Source: an uncultured Rickettsiales bacterium (lineage in GTDB: Bacteria > Pseudomonadota > Alphaproteobacteria > UBA8366). Taken from it: a stretch of 34,404 bases of DNA. The stretch is taken from contig CAJWTF010000022.1 of NCBI GenBank assembly GCA_913046825.1, forward strand, positions 1-34,404, given 5' to 3'. The first letter of the stretch is position 1; each line of letters opens with the position of its first letter. A program made the position numbers and the translations under genes. Positions 34,084 to 34,404 of this stretch are shown here, one piece after another. The notes below the pieces were generated by a model. It saw only the letters and a list, made by a program, of their open reading frames with translations, did not search any database and was not told the DNA's origin.

Positions 34084-34404
34084 GCTAATGCTCCAAAGAA
34101 TGCCACTATCATGGAAATAACTGTAACAATAATAGCAACTTTCAATGAAGTCGTTATTATTGCATAAACGGTCTCGCTTTCCATCGCTTTCATATACCAT
34201 TTGGTAGAGTATCGTTTGATTGGAAATGTCAAATATCTTGCTTTAGAGATAGAAGCAAATCCTACTGAAATCAGGGGTAGATAGAGAAAAACAATAACTA
34301 GTAGGCCGTATATGAATAATATGATTTGTAATAACTGGGAGATAGTATCCCAGTTAATTAATAAATCCGAGTTTATAGGGTTAAATTCTATTAAATACTT
34401 TCCT
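34060..34404 (-). CDS. ABC transporter permease (PotC-like), partial, AT-rich
   Basis: On the minus strand one frame is open from the window end. It gives an N-terminal hydrophobic helix (ILFIYGLLVIVFLYLPLISV, then GFASIS), a KRYSTKWYMKAMES segment and a second helix (SLKVAIIVTVISMIVAFFGA, then LAFARYNWR). This matches the start of spermidine/putrescine-type inner-membrane permeases (PotC family). The reading then runs into the MFS region and ceases to make sense. G+C is about one third in the 120 bases counted (34261-34380), against about half in 33481-33540. The gene is partial at both ends and probably foreign to the rest of the window. Confidence 0.7.

Noticed and set aside
33762..34232. 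A single 156-residue protein spanning the junction on the minus strand
   Set aside because: Its first part is an ABC permease and its last part is MFS and enolase-superfamily DNA read out of frame; an artefact of the chimeric join.
1..34404. Insertion sequence, prophage or tRNA-linked island
   Set aside because: No transposase, integrase, phage structural gene or tRNA-like cloverleaf was recognised on either strand.

Overview
The window looks like a chromosomal piece of a moderately GC-rich alphaproteobacterium, probably Rhodospirillales-like. The evidence is a hopanoid/isoprenoid block (hpnC, hpnB, dxs), the moaA/nadK neighbourhood, and many small catabolic operons of TauD-type dioxygenases, amidohydrolases, MmgE/PrpD and PrpF proteins. 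I saw no tRNA, rRNA, CRISPR array, prophage or transposase. The lineage is an inference from gene content.

Layout. 1-680: small unrecognised ORFs on the minus strand and the moaA promoter. 681-4860: housekeeping and accessory genes (moaA, an NTF2-like protein, a secreted protein, nadK, a decayed STAS gene, an N-formylglutamate amidohydrolase-like gene). 5001-9263: a threonine-synthase-like PLP enzyme divergent from a wrecked LysR gene, then an acetylornithine-deacetylase-like peptidase coupled to an alpha/beta hydrolase. 9245-15228: a TauD dioxygenase, a D-cysteine desulfhydrase/sulfo-lyase-like enzyme coupled to an ACMSD-type amidohydrolase, a cyclase gene broken by two in-frame UGA codons, and a second TauD gene coupled to a duplicated alpha+beta-barrel protein. 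15296-26484: the most distinctive region, with a Zn alcohol dehydrogenase, prpF and mmgE on the minus strand, and divergently a coupled operon of two tandem Asp/Glu-racemase paralogues, a second mmgE and an aspartate-dehydrogenase-like gene. It is followed by a decayed MBL gene, a two-subunit Rieske dioxygenase and a divergent FAD ferredoxin reductase. 26647-32596: hpnC, a phytanoyl-CoA-dioxygenase-like gene, hpnB, dxs and a nitronate-monooxygenase-like gene. 32663-34083: an enolase-superfamily enzyme behind the C-terminal end of an MFS transporter.

From about 34060 the sequence changes abruptly to AT-rich DNA encoding part of an ABC permease in another frame. The join falls inside both genes and looks like a chimeric contig end.

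Together the genes suggest an organism scavenging organic acids, amino-acid derivatives and aromatic or sulfonated compounds. Four genes (STAS, LysR, cyclase, MBL) are visibly inactivated, which points to local genome decay. The dicarboxylate-isomerase block at 16.5-22.9 kb is the best candidate for an undescribed pathway. Its enzymes are recognisable by fold, but the substrate cannot be read from the sequence.
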